DNA of 64,000 nucleotides. Origin: Leishmania infantum JPCM5 (taxonomy: Eukaryota; Euglenozoa; Kinetoplastea; Trypanosomatida; Trypanosomatidae). The DNA lies in the NCBI RefSeq assembly GCF_000002875.2, contig NC_009410.2:820492-884491 (forward strand), read 5' to 3'. The notes under the pieces are model-generated. The model saw nothing but the letters and a program-made list of their open reading frames with translations, was not told the origin of the DNA and did not search any database. The position numbers and the translations under genes were made by a program. This document shows positions 30,309 to 40,331 of the stretch, piece after piece; position 1 is the stretch's first letter, and each line of letters begins with the position of its first letter.

Positions 30309-31904
30309 ATGGCTCAGCAGCATCCACACCGACGCTACGAGGGGTACGCATACCCTACCGAGTTCCAATCCGCGCCGACAGGCAGTCGCGACAGTGGTGG
30401 CGGTGCGTACTTCGGCAGAGAGCGGATACCGTCGCCCTCTGCTACCTCACTCTCCGGCGCCACCGGCCTCGTTCGGCGCTCTGTGCAGCACACTGGTGCC
30501 GCCGCCGTGGCCGCTGCTTCCACCGGTGCCAACGCTGCCAGCTACCAGGGATCGTACGGCTACTTCCACGGGCAAGGTAACAGCATTGACATCACCAGCG
30601 GCTACAACAGCGATGCCGGGAGCTCGACGTCAAACCCGCTATACGGAGGCGGCGGCAGAAGCGGGTACATAGTCCCGAATACCTCGTCACAGCACCAGGA
30701 GGTGGTGGTGGGAACTAGTAGAAGCTCCGCTGGGGCGTCCGGTGCGAACTCTACAGAGCCTTCGCCTGGTGTGTGGGCAGCAGAGCCCGGCGTGAACGGC
30801 CTGACCGCGAGCGGCCGTCGGCTCTCAAAGCTTCCGCCGCGACTGCATGAGCCTGGAATTTTCCAGCCCTCCAGCGACGGCAGCGCTGGCTCAATCACGA
30901 ACAGCACCATCGGCAGCAACTCAGCGCGTCCACCGACTCAGCAAACGTTTCTGCCGTCGGAGCCGTTAATGCAGCCCCTGCCGCTTGCTGCATCACAGCA
31001 CCGTCGGCATCATTATCAGCAGCAGCCATATGTGGTGTCGATGCCGTCGTCGGCGGCCAGCAACCTGCAGCGGGGGACGGCAAGCGGGGCGGCGCCGCCG
31101 GAGGCTGCATTTGTGCAGCGCAGCAGCTCGTGCGCGGCGAGCCCTATCAATATGAGTGGCCCGCGCATGCCAGCTGCCTACGATGCTTCGGCCAGTCCGA
31201 ACATTGCCGGCGGCGCTGTGTTCGGTAGCGGCCGTACGAGTGGGTTTTTGGGTCGCCTCATAGCGCAGGTTCTGCCGGTGGTAGACGACAGTGCCGGAGA
31301 CCCTGGCAGCGGGATCGGTGCTGGCAGTGCAGCCCCCATCGGTGAGCGTCCCCTGCATCAGCTCCGCTTTGGAAACCCCGCCGACGACCTGCCGTTACTC
31401 GAGGAACTTGGTATCTTTCCTCGGCATATATTGGGCAAGGCGCGCGCCGTACTGAACCCCTTCAAGTCAATAAGCGTCGACGCCGCGAAGGACACCGACC
31501 TGGCAGGTCCCGTCCTCTTCGCCCTCTCGTTAGCGGTGCTGCTATCACTGCGTGGCAAAATACAGTTCAGCGCGATCTACGGCCTTTTCATGCTCGGCGT
31601 CGGGTTCTTCAAGATGCTCCTGTCACTCATGCAGCCGCGCGGCGGTGTCCCACTACAGTTTGTCGCGAGTACGATCGGCTACGGTCTGCTTCCGACGGTG
31701 CTGCTCGCCGCCGTGCGCACCGTTGGCTCGTGGATTATGGGCCTCCGCGGCGTGCTGCCTCTTACGCTGCTGATGGTTGCGTGGTCGTCGTGGTGCGGAA
31801 CGACGCTCGTGGCGAAGGGGCTAGGGATGGAGGAGCAGCGCTACCTTGTCCTGTACCCGATGCTTCTCTTCTACTCCACCTTCAATGTTGTGGCCGTGTA
31901 CTAG
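30309..31904 (+). CDS. YIP1: Yip1/YIPF5-family Golgi membrane protein
   Basis: The product is 531 residues. The conserved Yip1 domain starts at about residue 360 with PLLEELGIFPRHI, the diagnostic YIPF5/Yip1 motif, continues through LNPFKSI and KDTDLAGPVLFALSLA, and then has about five hydrophobic segments to the C-terminus (LRGKIQFSAIYGLFMLG, FVASTIGYGLLPTVLLAA, LPLTLLMVAWSSWCG, YLVLYPMLLFYSTFNVVAVY). The protein ends right after the last span, as in the family. Known members bind Rab GTPases and act in ER-Golgi vesicle transport. Unusual here is a roughly 350-residue Ser/Gly/Gln/Pro-rich N-terminal cytosolic tail; animal YIPF5 is about 257 residues in total. The ATG follows AAA in a normal context, and earlier in-frame sequence is leader. 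Confidence 0.9.
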   Translation: MAQQHPHRRYEGYAYPTEFQSAPTGSRDSGGGAYFGRERIPSPSATSLSGATGLVRRSVQHTGAAAVAAASTGANAASYQGSYGYFHGQGNSIDITSGYNSDAGSSTSNPLYGGGGRSGYIVPNTSSQHQEVVVGTSRSSAGASGANSTEPSPGVWAAEPGVNGLTASGRRLSKLPPRLHEPGIFQPSSDGSAGSITNSTIGSNSARPPTQQTFLPSEPLMQPLPLAASQHRRHHYQQQPYVVSMPSSAASNLQRGTASGAAPPEAAFVQRSSSCAASPINMSGPRMPAAYDASASPNIAGGAVFGSGRTSGFLGRLIAQVLPVVDDSAGDPGSGIGAGSAAPIGERPLHQLRFGNPADDLPLLEELGIFPRHILGKARAVLNPFKSISVDAAKDTDLAGPVLFALSLAVLLSLRGKIQFSAIYGLFMLGVGFFKMLLSLMQPRGGVPLQFVASTIGYGLLPTVLLAAVRTVGSWIMGLRGVLPLTLLMVAWSSWCGTTLVAKGLGMEEQRYLVLYPMLLFYSTFNVVAVY

Positions 31905-32313
31905 GCGGCTGTGTGCGTGTCGATGCAAGGCTTGAGTGGAGGGGGAGATAAAGAGGCGGCGCAAGTGCGCTGGTGCTCGCTTTTCTCCTTCCTCTCACAG
32001 CGCGCGTCCGGGTGCGTGTGACTGTGCCCCTCAGTGCCTGGCGAGGAGCCAGACGATGTGGTGAATCGACAAATCAGGCTGAGGGAGGGCAGGGCAGCAA
32101 CGGCGGAGGGTGAAGGGAGACACACCCCGCGGAGATCGCAGACATCACTGGGCTCACAGAGACGACTGCGGCCGCACCACCGTTGTGAACCCTTTCATTT
32201 TGTGTGTCCTTCTCCCTCCCTGCTCCTTCCACTGTGTGTATGCGTATGTGTCTGTGTGTATGTCTGTGTATGTGTGTGCTAGCATTTTAAGCAATGGCTT
32301 GCGTTCCCTCTAC

Positions 32314-32343
32314 CTCCCTCCCTCCCTCCCTCCCTCCCTCCCC
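32314..32343. repeat. (CTCC)n microsatellite
   Basis: About seven uninterrupted CTCC units in the spacer after the Yip1 gene. Confidence 0.9.
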
Positions 32344-33267
32344 ACACTTTCTATTTACCCGTGACGGAACCCCTCCTTCTCTTCCCTTGCCTCGCCAGGC
32401 CACGAGAACGGCCCTTATCAACTGACAGCAGCCAGCCTATCCACGCAACCATTTTTGTGTGCAAGTGTGAATGCGGCATGAGGAGGAGGGGAGTGTGCGG
32501 CTGCCGGGGTGGCCGTCGCCTCCCACCATCCCCTATCCCCACCCCTGTCCCTCGCCACCCTTTCTTCCCTAAGCTGCCTCTTTCATCAGGACAGGCCTTG
32601 CATTGCGCGACCGTGAGAAGAGGCGCCACTGCAAAGACGCGTGCCGGCACGGAGGATGTCTTCGCCTCACCGCTGTCCCCCCTCCCTCCCCAACTTTTTT
32701 CTTCCCGACTGCCCTCCTGTGCCCTCTCCTCCACTCACCCCCTTCCCTGCCTCAAACATCGCGTCATCTCGGACTTCACGCACAAACGAGCCACCTCAGA
32801 GACACGGCCAGCCAGCCCCGCTTGCATTCATTTGTCGACGCACACATACACACGTTAACAGCGCCACCGCCATACAGAAGTTGATAGAGTCCATTGCCTC
32901 CGGCGACATCTTCGTTGTTGGCGTGCGCTGGGCGATAGGCGAGGCATTACATCTCGTGTGTGCCCGTGCCCTGCGCACTTTGCCTCCGGTTCGGGCCGTC
33001 GCCACGTGAAGAAACAGCCGCAACCTTGCACGAGAGGCAAGCACACACACAAACGCACGCGCTCACACACACACACACACACACGCAGACATACATACTT
33101 ATCTCGAATTCCGTTACGGCAACCCCTCTCCCACCCTTTTGTCATAGAATCGTCCCCCGATCGCTGCACCCGTGCCTGTGCATCGTGCGAGGCGAGGCAC
33201 AGCGCGCTTAGAATCACTTCCTCACTCACCCACATACAGGCACGCCCTCATAGACTGCGCAACCCAT

Positions 33268-33276
33268 ACACCCACC

Positions 33277-33311
<35 letters not shown>

Positions 33312-33312
33312 C
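33268..33312. repeat. CCCA then CA microsatellite
   Basis: Four CCCA-like units pass into about 14 CA units, about 160 bases before the ORC-like gene. Confidence 0.9.
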
Positions 33313-33468
33313 GGCACTTATGCATAGACAACTCCATACACGCACACCATTTTGCACGTCTCCCTCTTCGTCTTCTCTCGTGTGCTCCCTCGACCATCAC
33401 ACACCTCACCCTACCCCGCATCCGCCCTCCACGATCGTTCTCTCGCGAGGACAGCGAATCCGTAGCAA

Positions 33469-36129
33469 ATGCCCCGAAGCGCTGTCGCCGCCACACCACG
33501 GGTAAGACGAGCAGGTGGAGGCTCTGGCTCGTCCCCGACACAACGTCCCTCTCGCCGCAGCGGCAAGGCCGACAAACACGCCTCCGTGCAAGATGCTGTC
33601 TTCCAAGTGGAAACGCTGCTGGAAGAGGCCCCTCATGCCGGCCGTGAGGCGGAATACGAGTCCGTCGTCGCCTTCGTCTCGCGGCGGCTGTCACACGAGA
33701 CAAACACCTCCCTCTTTGTGTGCGGCGGCTGCGGTTGCGGCAAGACTTCGACCGTGAAACGTGCTCTGCGAGCCATTTCGGCGCGTGCGCTGCCGTGCGA
33801 TGCCAAACCACGCAGTCTCATCAAGCATAGCACTCTCGAAGAGCGCGGCTGGCGAACTTGCGTAGAGGACGGTGATGACGCAGCATCTGTCACGGCCGAT
33901 GCAACTCGCAGGACTCGAAAAGCACTTCTAGCCACGCCCACCAGTACACCACGCTCCTCTCGGCAGCTGCCGGCCGAGGAAGGCAGAAGCCCCAGTGACG
34001 CGAATGGGCTGACGCCGTCGTCCTCGGCCTCCCTGGCTGCTGCGCTGTCGCACACCACGTCGCCAGACACGTCGCGCACCTCCGCATCGTCATTGGCTGC
34101 GGCCACTACGACCAGCAGCGCTCGCCTCGCTTTGCACTCAACCGAATCGAGTCGGCCAAGCGACTCCAGTGTCAACTCCACTGCCACCGTTTTCGAAGCT
34201 GCCAGTCCGGCGTGCCGTGTCAAGCGCGGTCGCGCGGCGGATGAGTGGGAAGGGAACAGCGTTCATTCAGCCCAACTAGACAGGAAGGCCACAGAAGCCC
34301 TCACGCGGGGTGAAAGTGCGTGGCGGCAGGCACAGGGACTGGAGCAGGAGGTGCCACCACGGCCCCAGCCAGAGCCGTACAGTCTTGCCTACTTCAGTAT
34401 GCGGTACCCTGAGCTGTTCTCGAGTGGCAGCACTCGTGCGACGGCATCGTCCTCTTCGCCGGCCACTTCGCAGTTCCGTCATATTTTTGGCCACTACGTC
34501 AACTGCGCCGATGTCAGTGGTCCGCTCTTGGTAGAGGCGGTGTGCGACAGCATCCGGGCAACGTGCAGCCGCACCGACAGCGCCACACAGCTGCTGCTCC
34601 AGTGGCTTGCGTCCATTGGCAAGGCTGCGTCTAGTCGGGGCCAGGCTATCAGTGGTGCAGCTGCTGAGTCGCACGCCGTTTCTACCTCTGCAGCCTCGAA
34701 GCGGCGTGCGAGCCCGCCGGCGCTGCACGTCGTTGCGCTCGACGAGGTAGAGTACCTACGCGGCGGCGGTGCCAAAATGCTCACCCTACTGGCGGAGCTT
34801 GCCTTTCAGCACCCCGCGCAACTTGCCCTGATCTTCATATCAAACCAGCGTGCCTTTGTGCACGTGCCGCAGATGATGCTGGAGCCGTTGCTGTTCCAAC
34901 CCTACAGCGAGGCCCAGTTGCGGGAGATCGGCGCGAGTACGACGAATGCCGAGCTGCAGCGATGCGAGCAGCTCGTCGGCGCAGACGACCGCACTTCGAG
35001 ATCTCCCGCGGCGAAGAGCACTGCGGGCGGCGCAAAGGTGCGCAAGACCGCGGCGCGTTCGTCCGCGGCGGACCACAAGCCGCTGCGCGCCTCCGATGTG
35101 GACATCAGACCGCGCCTGTACGATTACATCGCACGCAAAGCGCTCCTCGAGTTTTCCGGCGATGTCCGGCAGGTCATCGCCATGTGCCACCGTGTGGTCT
35201 CGGCTGCCTGGCGGGAAGTGGCTGAGGCAAGGCTTGAGGCTGCTGCTGCGGATGCTGCGACGGCGGCGACGTCTACACCCCCGGCAATGGCGCGCGACAG
35301 CAGAAGCACCGCAGTCGTAAGGAATGCGTCAGTTGCCGACTTTTCCTCGAAGCTGGAGGCTGCTTTTGAGGCGTACAGCGTGGATAAGTGTACAGCCGCT
35401 GCAGCACAAGCGTCTACAACGTTCTCAGGTACCTCCCGGTCTTCTTCAGACGCCGCTGGCATAAAGGGCGCCTCCTCGACGCGGTTCAGCGGGGCCGCGG
35501 GTGCATCTTGCGCATCGCTGACCGCTGCAGCACAGCTTGCCCCAGCTTCCTCATCTTGGACGCCGTCCTCCGGTGTCATGACGCTGGCCAAGAGCGTCCG
35601 TGTCCTACAGAGCAACCAGGTTGAGAGCGACATCGACAAACACGTCGGCACCCTACCGGAGCAGACTCTATACGTCCTCAGCTGCATTGTCGTTCTCACT
35701 TTGCGCAAGCGGGAGGAGCGCACCTACGCGTCGACGAGTGTCGGTGGCCGCATCGGCACAACTCGCACGCCGGGAGCGGGTCTCACCGCGGCTCAGCGCG
35801 CGGTGCCAACGCTGTCGCTGAAGATGCACGAGGTGCACCAGCTGTACACTCGACTCATGGCGAAGCTGCACTTCCCCGCAATGCGGGCCGACGGCTTTCC
35901 TGTGCAGGTGGAGTGCCTCGCCGACTTTGGCGTGCTGACGCGGCCTCAGTTGCGCGGCACCGATCGCGTCTTCTCGCTAAACGGGACATGGACATTGCCG
36001 GCGATGCAAGCAGCACTTGTGAAGCGTGGCGAAGCGATCAAGCAAGACCGCACGACGGCTGGCGCTGGGGCGATGATGGAGAACCGTTTCGAAGAGGTGC
36101 TGCGCGAGCTGGCAAACCTAGTCAAATAG
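33469..36129 (+). CDS. ORC1/CDC6-family AAA+ ATPase with large insertions
   Basis: The product is 886 residues. The basic N-terminus (PRVRRAGGGSGSS, RPSRRSGK) may be a nuclear signal. The AAA+ core is split by insertions. Walker A CGGCGCGKTSTVKRAL lies at about 83-98. A Ser/Thr/Ala-rich stretch follows at about 115-330, then FGHYVNCADVSGPLLVEAV and Walker B HVVALDEVEYL (about 418-428). The sensor-1 region is IFISNQ (about 454-459), leading to LLFQPYSEAQLREI, typical of ORC1/CDC6. Sensor-2 SGDVRQVIAMCHR lies at about 563-575. A probable winged-helix region (KMHEVHQLYTRLMAKL onward) forms the C-terminus. Such proteins mark replication origins. Trypanosomatids have divergent ORC subunits (ORC1/CDC6, ORC1B, ORC4 and others), and I cannot say which this is. 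The segment after sensor 1 lacks the usual Ser-Arg of the arginine finger, so ATP hydrolysis in trans may be altered. ATG 33469 is the first in frame after the acceptor candidate. Confidence 0.75.
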   Translation: MPRSAVAATPRVRRAGGGSGSSPTQRPSRRSGKADKHASVQDAVFQVETLLEEAPHAGREAEYESVVAFVSRRLSHETNTSLFVCGGCGCGKTSTVKRALRAISARALPCDAKPRSLIKHSTLEERGWRTCVEDGDDAASVTADATRRTRKALLATPTSTPRSSRQLPAEEGRSPSDANGLTPSSSASLAAALSHTTSPDTSRTSASSLAAATTTSSARLALHSTESSRPSDSSVNSTATVFEAASPACRVKRGRAADEWEGNSVHSAQLDRKATEALTRGESAWRQAQGLEQEVPPRPQPEPYSLAYFSMRYPELFSSGSTRATASSSSPATSQFRHIFGHYVNCADVSGPLLVEAVCDSIRATCSRTDSATQLLLQWLASIGKAASSRGQAISGAAAESHAVSTSAASKRRASPPALHVVALDEVEYLRGGGAKMLTLLAELAFQHPAQLALIFISNQRAFVHVPQMMLEPLLFQPYSEAQLREIGASTTNAELQRCEQLVGADDRTSRSPAAKSTAGGAKVRKTAARSSAADHKPLRASDVDIRPRLYDYIARKALLEFSGDVRQVIAMCHRVVSAAWREVAEARLEAAAADAATAATSTPPAMARDSRSTAVVRNASVADFSSKLEAAFEAYSVDKCTAAAAQASTTFSGTSRSSSDAAGIKGASSTRFSGAAGASCASLTAAAQLAPASSSWTPSSGVMTLAKSVRVLQSNQVESDIDKHVGTLPEQTLYVLSCIVVLTLRKREERTYASTSVGGRIGTTRTPGAGLTAAQRAVPTLSLKMHEVHQLYTRLMAKLHFPAMRADGFPVQVECLADFGVLTRPQLRGTDRVFSLNGTWTLPAMQAALVKRGEAIKQDRTTAGAGAMMENRFEEVLRELANLVK

Positions 36130-36890
36130 TTTGGACGCTTTCGCGCTTGTCTGCACGGCAGCGGTGCTGATGGAGGTCAAGGCACGCGTGGTGCGTAAGA
36201 GGTGGAGAGAAGGGTGGACGGCAACGAAAAATGAACGCGCGCTCGCCCGCTGGCGGGCAGTGCGCACAAGTGATGGACACCCTGCGAGACGAGGGTGCGT
36301 TCTCTCCTGTGTGTATGCACGCTTGTGTTGCTGTCACTGTCTGTGTATGCCTATGCACGTGTGCTGCTGTGCCTCCTCGCCATGATTGTTTCCACAGCTC
36401 TACGCCTACCCACACACTCTTTTTCCGTTTCCGTCTTCCTCGCGCCGCCAGGCCTCTATAGAGTTAGCACACACGCACATGCATCTATCCTTCACTCACT
36501 CACCGGCACGCGCATATTCGTCTCGTCTCTCTGCGTGCGTGCGTTGGTGGTCCCTGCTAGTGCCCGAGACACCCTTCTTTCCTCCTTTCTCCTCTCGCCT
36601 TTCTCTATGGGGAGAGCGAGTGCGATGGTGGAAGAAATATGAGCAGCCGCCCCTTCCCTCACCCCTCTCGCATGTCTTCAAGACTCCAACGGATTGTCTT
36701 CTGCTTCGTCATGGTATCTACTCCTCTTCTCCCTCTTCTTCACCCGACACCGCTCCTCGCCTTCCTCGCTCGCCCACACCCCCTCTGGCGATCACGCGCA
36801 CACCTACTGGCACATCACTTTCATTCTCTTCGTCAACTATGGACCGCGGCGCAGTCCCCTTCCGTCGTCGACGCCTCCTTATCTTCAACC
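36130..36890. other. Intergenic region
   Basis: About 760 bases of TG- then CT-rich spacer. The frame that runs into the eL38 gene is open from 36639, but that stretch is a Ser/Pro/Leu-rich translation of the pyrimidine-rich leader. A tract at 36818-36836 with AG at 36853-36854 is a possible splice acceptor 37 bases before the eL38 ATG. Confidence 0.6.
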
Positions 36891-37142
36891 ATGCCGCGTG
36901 AGATTAAGACCCTGAAGGAGTTTCTCGCCATCTGCTCCCGCAAGGATGCGCGGTGCGTGAAGGTGAAGCACAACCCCAGCGCCACCAAGTTCAAGGTCCG
37001 CTGCAGCCGCTACCTCTACACGCTGGTCGTGAACGACAAGAAGAAGGCCGACAAGATCGAGCGCTCCATCCACCCGTCCGTGAAGAAGATCGCCGTGACT
37101 GCCCGCTCGCACGCCAAGACGAACGCCGGCTCCAAGCAGTAA
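36891..37142 (+). CDS. RPL38: 60S ribosomal protein eL38
   Basis: The product is 83 residues, starting [20 protein letters not shown], the conserved start of eL38. The core continues with [25 protein letters not shown] and a basic helix [15 protein letters not shown]. Animal eL38 is about 70 residues; the extra dozen or so are a C-terminal extension with [10 protein letters not shown]. It is a component of the large cytosolic ribosomal subunit. Codon use is strongly GC3-biased (AAG, CGC, GTC), as expected for a highly expressed gene in these organisms. ATG 36891 is chosen by alignment with the family start; the in-frame open sequence upstream is leader. Confidence 0.97.
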
Positions 37143-38171
37143 GAGTAATGCTACCCATCCGCGTCGTTGTGAAGACCGCCGTTCTCCTCCCCCCACTCTA
37201 TCCGTGCGGCTCCGCTCTCTCTCTCCAAAACGGTTGAAAAGGGCATGCGAGTAGGGAGGAGGACGCCAGCCCTCGCGCGACGTGAGAGAGCCCACGGACA
37301 AGATACGAGCTGGACAAGCTGATGTGGTGTACCCCTCGAACGCGCGCGCATGCGCCCTATGAGTGTTTGTGTGTGTGTGTGTGTGTGTGATGAGGGGGAT
37401 GCGCGCTACGCGTGGCGGAAAGCGCGAGCTCACTTTCGTTTCTCCTTATTTTTCGTTTTCTTTCGAAGACATGTGAGCCTCTGGCCACGTACCATCGAGC
37501 ACATAAACGCGTGTGCCAGAGAAAGGGCGTGGTCATCGCAGACGGCATGGCTGTATCTCGCATCAGCTCTCTCTCTCACACAGGTTTTACCTCACCTCTA
37601 GTGAGCTCTCAGCCGCTGCTTCCGGCCGTGCCGCTGATGCGGGGACGTAAAGTGGCGGCGAACCGCCTCTGTCTCCCCGCTTTCGTCATTCATTACCTCA
37701 GTCGCTCCTCCGGTGGGCGGTGTGTGGGGGAAGGGGGGTCGGGCCGTTGCAAGCACGATAAGACGCGATATCTCAGTTGAATGCCGCATTGCCTCACACA
37801 GGGCTCTTCTCTTTATCCCTTCACCTGCGCCCCTCCTCCTCGCCTTCCTCCTCCATCCACATACGCGCCCATAGGAACGCAACCCCCGCCCTCCTCCTCC
37901 TCCTCCCCTCCATCGCTCTCTCCGGTGTGGAGGTAGTAACTTGGACGAGCACACATTTTCCTCTACACCCATCGGGGCATAAGCCGAGAGAGAGAGCCAT
38001 CTCCAGCAAAAGCGACGCACAGCCAGACGAGGAGACTTTGTCAGCTTGGCTGTCGTACCTCGCTGCTGTTGCTGCTGCTGCCTCATCCAACGTTGTCATC
38101 ACCATCACTTCATTTCACTCTTACTTTTCCGTCGTCAGAGACAGTTGCGAAGGACCTGTTGGAGAGTCGCC
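37143..38171. other. Intergenic region
   Basis: About 1 kb, with a GT run (about 37364-37388), mixed sequence at 37600-37770 and CT-rich leader sequence after 37800. No gene seen. Confidence 0.65.
38109..38138 (+). promoter_or_regulatory. Candidate trans-splice acceptor
   Basis: A T/C tract ends in CGTCGTCAG (AG at 38137-38138), 33 bases before ATG 38172. It supports 38172 as the start and places the in-frame ATG at 38046 upstream of the mRNA. Confidence 0.6.
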
Positions 38172-39521
38172 ATGCCTTTGAACGGTACTGCTGGCGCTGG
38201 TGCTCCGTCACCGAGCGCGCATCCGCAGGCTGGTACAGCTTCGTGCACCAGGAGCAGCACCACCGATCTTACTGAGCACCCTGCGGTACCGACAGCTCAC
38301 AGTGAAGCCCACGCGCGCGGCCTTCTTCAAAGCCTCCCAGGCAACCGTATCCTCGTCACTGGTGGCAGCGGCTTCATCGGTAGCGCCTTCATCCGCCACT
38401 TGCTCATGTACGCTCCGGCGTCGGTGCACGTATTTAACCTGGACACGCTCGAGTACTGCGCCGGTGTTGACGCGGTCCTCGGACCCCTCGCTGCGACGAG
38501 AGATGATGATCGCGCAGCCGCGGACAGTCGCGCGCCGGCGTCGGAGGGTGCGAACGGCACTGTCGCTTCTTGTTTCTTGTCCTGTGACGTCTCACCAGTA
38601 TCACGTTACCATTTCATCGCCGGTTCTATCCTGGATGCGACCCGTGTGCTAGAAGCACTGCGCACCCATCATATTGACATTATTGTGCACATGGCCGCAC
38701 AGACGCACGTCGATCACAGCTTCTCCAGAAGCATACTCTTCACCCAGGTGAATGTTGTGGGCACGCACACGCTACTGGAGTGCGCGCGGCAGTACGGCCA
38801 GCTGACGCGCTTCTTATACATGAGCACGGATGAGGTGTACGGTGAAACCCCCGCAACAGCGCAGCCGGCTAACGAGGCGTCGACAGTGCTGTGCCCAACG
38901 AACCCGTACGCGGCGACGAAGGCCGCAGCGGAGCACCTCGTTTCCGCCTATTATCACTCATTCAAGCTGCCCATGCTTATCTCCCGCGGCAACAACGTCT
39001 TCGGGCCCGGCCAGTATCCTGAGAAGGTGATCCCAAGCTTCATTGTGCATGCGCTGCGCCGGGAGCGGCTGCCGATCCACGGCGATGGCCACCATCAGCG
39101 CAGCTTCATCTATGTAGACGACGTGGCCAGAGCACTGTGCACCATTCTCGTGCGCGGCGGTGTCGGTGAAGTCTACAACATCGCCAGCGAGAGGGAGTTC
39201 TCTGTGCACGAGGTCGCGCAGCGGGTCGTTGCATGTGCCGCCGGCGACGACCACGACAAGGTGATCGCTGCCTCTCGCGCGGACTTCGATGCCTCCTATG
39301 TGCGTTACGTAGCGGATCGCGCCTACAATGACGCGCGGTACTGCACCGGAAGCGAGAAGCTGGCGGCGCTGGGCTGGGCGCAGGAGGTCTCGTTCGAAGA
39401 GGGGCTGCGCCGTACCGTCGGCTGGTATCGCAGGCATCCTTTGAAGGCTGGCGGGTACTGGAGAGGTGCAGGTGAGGCTGGCGCCACGGCCCCTTGCACC
39501 GACCAGCCGTATCTTTTATGA
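38172..39521 (+). CDS. dTDP-glucose 4,6-dehydratase-like protein (RmlB family)
   Basis: The product is 449 residues; typical RmlB is about 340-360. The family converts dTDP- (or UDP-) glucose to the 4-keto-6-deoxy sugar using bound NAD+, the first committed step toward rhamnose-type sugars. An NAD-binding GGSGFIGS lies at residues 64-71. The family-specific catalytic loop STDEVYG is at 218-224. Tyr246 and Lys250 in NPYAATKAAAEH form the YxxxK pair. RGNNVFGPGQYPEKVIPSF matches the dehydratase signature. The N-terminal 60 residues are a Ser/Ala/Gly-rich extension, and there is an acidic insert at about 110-135. The start was chosen because it directly follows a splice acceptor. The nucleotide carrier (dTDP or UDP) is not settled by sequence, and no RmlA, C or D homologue is in this window. 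Confidence 0.88.
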   Translation: MPLNGTAGAGAPSPSAHPQAGTASCTRSSTTDLTEHPAVPTAHSEAHARGLLQSLPGNRILVTGGSGFIGSAFIRHLLMYAPASVHVFNLDTLEYCAGVDAVLGPLAATRDDDRAAADSRAPASEGANGTVASCFLSCDVSPVSRYHFIAGSILDATRVLEALRTHHIDIIVHMAAQTHVDHSFSRSILFTQVNVVGTHTLLECARQYGQLTRFLYMSTDEVYGETPATAQPANEASTVLCPTNPYAATKAAAEHLVSAYYHSFKLPMLISRGNNVFGPGQYPEKVIPSFIVHALRRERLPIHGDGHHQRSFIYVDDVARALCTILVRGGVGEVYNIASEREFSVHEVAQRVVACAAGDDHDKVIAASRADFDASYVRYVADRAYNDARYCTGSEKLAALGWAQEVSFEEGLRRTVGWYRRHPLKAGGYWRGAGEAGATAPCTDQPYLL

Positions 39522-40331
39522 GAAGAGAAAAGACCCTTTTCCTTGTGTGACGCCTTCACCGCCACGCTCCATCCCCTGCATGCCCTTGCTGCCGCCGCAC
39601 GCGCGTCCCATGGCGTGCGGAGGATGACGGGAGCCGTAGAGGTGAACGAGAAGAGACAGCAGGGGTCATGGCAAGCAGACACACACACACACACACACAC
39701 GCACACACCATGCACAAGGAGACAAGTAGCGCTTGATGTGTGCGTGTGTGTGCGCGCGAGCTGCACTGTATCCCTCTTCATCTCTACACGAAGGAGGGCA
39801 TTTCTCGGGTGCCACTGCATACGCAAGACGAGCCAGTAAAGGCACGAAAGTGTAAGTCGTGGTGCGAGGGAAGTGAAGGTGGGGCTGCTGAGCAGCCCCA
39901 CCCGCTGCAATCCTCTTCGGTGTCTCGCCTTACGACTACACACACCCACACCGCATATGCACGCTGCTGCACTCATGTCCCTTCATCTTCGCTCCTCCAT
40001 GTCTCTGCCTCTGTGGTGTACCTCGCGGACTTTTGCATTTTGGCGCACGCGTGTGCAACATCGTCTTGCGCTCTGTGCGGTCTCTGCGCTCAAGCTTCAA
40101 CGAAGTAGCCGTGCTCCGTCTTTCTCTGTCTTTCTATTCCTTCGCCTTTCGGCTGTGTGAGCGAGATCCTCCCCCAACCGCCATCACTCCCATCACGTAC
40201 GTCAACGGTTGCACTTGCACGCACGCGCAAAGAGGCGTGTGGAGAAGCACACGCGTACACAGCAGCAGCAGCAGCAGGGCGAAGGACTCAAATCGAAAAG
40301 AAACCAGAAAAGTAAAAACAAAACGCTTTCC
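39522..40331. other. Intergenic region
   Basis: About 800 bases, with a CA run (about 39679-39709), a GT run (about 39739-39753) and a CAG run (about 40260-40277) just before the kynureninase ATG. No gene seen. Confidence 0.65.
40114..40161 (+). promoter_or_regulatory. Candidate trans-splice acceptor
   Basis: A long CT tract (to about 40150) is followed by AG at 40160-40161, 170 bases before the ATG at 40332. Confidence 0.4.

Larger units (their letters stand above)
31905..33468. other. Intergenic region with microsatellites
   Basis: About 1.6 kb. At 32020-32170 there is a purine-rich island unlike the surrounding CT/TG spacer; it may be an old retroposon (see findings). It also holds TG runs (about 32233-32279), a TCCC repeat (32314-32343), a CA run (about 33064-33084) and a CCCA/CA run (33268-33312). 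A pyrimidine tract (33359-33395) and AG at 33448-33449 precede the next gene. No gene seen. Confidence 0.65.

Noticed and set aside
36639..36890. Longer N-terminus for eL38
   Set aside because: eL38 begins at MPREIK in all the relatives I know; the upstream sequence is pyrimidine-rich leader.
38046..38171. Longer N-terminus for the dehydratase (ATG 38046)
   Set aside because: A poly-Cys/His start encoded by microsatellite; the splice acceptor at 38137-38138 lies after it.
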